From: Caryophanales bacterium UBA4869
GTDB lineage: Bacteria; Bacillota_I; Bacilli_A; RFN20; CAG-288
Assembly (NCBI GenBank): GCA_002399505.1
Contig: DHDT01000034.1
Coordinates: forward strand, 1-6,499
Direction: 5' to 3'
DNA length: 6,499 nucleotides
In this document: in pieces, positions 5,891 to 6,499 of the stretch
Layout: each line of letters starts with the position of its first letter
How positions within the stretch are numbered: the first letter of the stretch is position 1
Position numbers and translations under genes: made by a program
The notes under the pieces: model-generated
The model's database searches: none
Told to the model about the DNA's origin: nothing
Seen by the model: the letters and a program-made list of their open reading frames with translations, nothing else

Positions 5891-5918
5891 TTGAATCTAC
5901 AAAAAAGAAAGCTATCAT
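5891..5918 (+). promoter_or_regulatory. Promoter of the 40-aa small-protein unit
   Basis: TTGAAT (5891-5896) and TATCAT (5913-5918) are separated by 16 bp, a good sigma-A-type pair. The predicted start of transcription is near 5924-5926, exactly where the stem-loop begins. Confidence 0.5.
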
Positions 5919-5923
5919 ATTGG

Positions 5924-5948
5924 GGCTAAGTGAGAGATCACTTATGCC
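5924..5948 (+). promoter_or_regulatory. 5'-terminal stem-loop with GAGA tetraloop before the ribosome binding site
   Basis: GGC-TAAGTGA pairs with TCACTTA-(T)-GCC around GAGA. This is a perfect 7-bp stem capped by a GNRA-type loop, extended by three more pairs after a one-base bulge. It would form the very 5' end of the mRNA and stops 2 nt before AAAGGAGG. It may protect the transcript from decay or keep the ribosome site open. As DNA, TAAGTGA-N4-TCACTTA is also a good operator-like palindrome. Confidence 0.65.
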
Positions 5949-5966
5949 ACAAAGGAGGATAGAACA

Positions 5967-6089
5967 ATGGTTGAGGATCAGAAGAATACTAATACCACTG
6001 CTACCCCTGTCGCTTCTACTGCCAAGCAGTCTAAGAAGCACAATAAGGGCAAGAAGAATTGTGGTTGCGAAGATAAGATGAGTAAGTAG
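5967..6089 (+). CDS. 40-aa Lys-rich small protein with a CGC motif
   Basis: AAAGGAGG (5951-5958), a near-perfect anti-16S match, lies 8 nt before ATG and makes this the best translation start in the window. The product has a polar first half, MVEDQKNTNTTATPVASTAK, a basic middle, KQSKKHNKGKK, and a short tail containing NCGCED. There is no signal peptide or membrane segment. The two Cys in CGC could bind metal or be redox active; this is inference. The unit is self-contained, with promoter, 5' hairpin, ORF and terminator 22 nt after the stop, so the transcript would be about 220 nt. I do not recognise the family. Conservation in relatives is the deciding test. Alternatively the transcript acts as a small RNA that also encodes a peptide. 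Confidence 0.65.
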   Translation: MVEDQKNTNTTATPVASTAKQSKKHNKGKKNCGCEDKMSK

Positions 6090-6111
6090 TAGCTGTTAAG
6101 ATAATTTATTA

Positions 6112-6145
6112 AAAATGGGGGAGCTTTCGAGCTTCTCCATTTTAT
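6112..6145 (+). terminator. Terminator of the small-protein unit, TTCG loop
   Basis: AAAATGGGGGAGCT (6112-6125) pairs with AGCTTCTCCATTTT (6130-6143) around TTCG. This gives 14 pairs with two G-T wobbles, followed by a T-rich tract. On the minus strand the wobbles become A-C mismatches and the loop becomes CGAA, so it is built mainly for the plus strand. It may still also serve the convergent glycosidase gene. Confidence 0.85.
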
Positions 6146-6149
6146 TTGC

Positions 6150-6499
6150 TTATTTCTTTTTCTTTTCCCAAGAAGAATTATTGCTTTTGACTTTCAGAGA
6201 ATAATCAGGATTGGGTTTTGATACTTTGACAAGTTCTATTTCATCATGAAGGTTTCCGGATATTACTTCTATCTTTGATTTTCCTTCCAGGATGACATTT
6301 ACTTTATAAAGAACTTCTTTGCCGTCAGTCACAGAATAGATTTCTTTTCCGTCCTGCAGGACTTTAAAGGTTTTCTGATTAGTCATGACATAGGCTTTAG
6401 TCTTCCTATCCGCCCTTTGAGTAAAACGATGACCGGTGAGATGAACAAAGCTTTCTTTTGACCAGAAGGCCTTATAGAGATAGAAACTGTCTTTCTTTA
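6150..6499 (-). CDS. GH2 beta-galactosidase-like enzyme, C-terminal part (5' end outside the window)
   Basis: The minus-strand frame is open from the window edge to TAA at 6150-6152, giving 115 residues of a longer gene. The ATG at 6384-6386 is internal: the frame continues upstream with strong family signal. KKDSFYLYKAFWSKESFVHL is the typical end of the GH2 TIM barrel (compare K(D/E)xFYxYKAxWS...FVHI). It is followed by a beta-sandwich of the type found after the barrel in these enzymes, with TNQKTFKVLQDGKEI and VNVILEGKSKIEV. Family knowledge: such enzymes release beta-linked galactose or related sugars, usually in the cytosol. The catalytic residues lie outside the window. The Ser/Asn/Lys-rich tail, SNNSSWEKKKK, ends the protein without a further C-terminal domain. 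It converges on the small-protein unit. Confidence 0.82.
   Translation of the reverse strand, partial: KKDSFYLYKAFWSKESFVHLTGHRFTQRADRKTKAYVMTNQKTFKVLQDGKEIYSVTDGKEVLYKVNVILEGKSKIEVISGNLHDEIELVKVSKPNPDYSLKVKSNNSSWEKKKK

Noticed and set aside
5740..6081. 113-codon plus-strand frame with two hydrophobic stretches, a possible small membrane protein
   Set aside because: It starts at TTG with no ribosome binding site in very AT-rich DNA, where hydrophobic codons arise by chance. It also runs across the promoter, hairpin, Shine-Dalgarno and body of the better-supported 40-aa gene, giving an Arg-rich nonsense-like tail.

Overview
The window reads as a low-GC Bacillota chromosome, perhaps from a gut-type lineage near Erysipelotrichia or other Bacilli. 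The signs are AT-rich intergenic DNA, AAGGAG/GGAGG ribosome binding sites, extended -10 promoters, a classical LAGC lipobox, and a GH2 beta-galactosidase tail at the right edge. The genetic code looks standard: the 1010-codon lipoprotein gene uses TGG for all its Trp codons. The species-level guess is inference only.

Layout, left to right. Positions 1-348 hold a possible decayed minus-strand ORF tail and the promoter of the next gene. Positions 349-3381 encode a large secreted lipoprotein, with a GLUG-type beta-helix front half and a back half of repeated beta-rich modules, closed by a strong rho-independent terminator. Positions 3425-3816 are non-coding or decayed. Positions 3817-5287 form a three-gene block. 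It starts with a small histidine-rich ORF that resembles the C-terminal tip of a polymorphic toxin and carries an in-frame TGA. Two tandem paralogous proteins of 142 and 144 aa follow, sitting where immunity genes normally sit. At 5443-5596 lies a diverged copy (about 85% identical by eye) of the last 25 codons of the lipoprotein gene plus its terminator, so the toxin-like block is bracketed by two copies of the lipoprotein 3' end. After about 300 bp of AT-rich DNA comes a compact unit at 5891-6144: promoter, hairpin at the predicted 5' end, perfect Shine-Dalgarno, 40-codon ORF with a CGC motif, and terminator. The right edge (6150-6499, minus strand) is the C-terminus of a GH2 beta-galactosidase-like enzyme.

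How the parts may work together. The most interesting part is the toxin/immunity-like module. Reading the TGA as Trp extends the first ORF from 105 to 159 residues, across further conserved-looking histidines, until it overlaps the start of the first immunity-like gene by 14 nt. This suggests a toxin disabled by a TGG-to-TGA change, or one kept low by leaky UGA. Its immunity-like gene has been duplicated together with its ribosome binding site. The second notable item is the unannotated 40-aa small-protein unit. The lipoprotein and the beta-galactosidase fit a surface- and glycan-oriented accessory region, but no direct functional link between them can be shown from this window.
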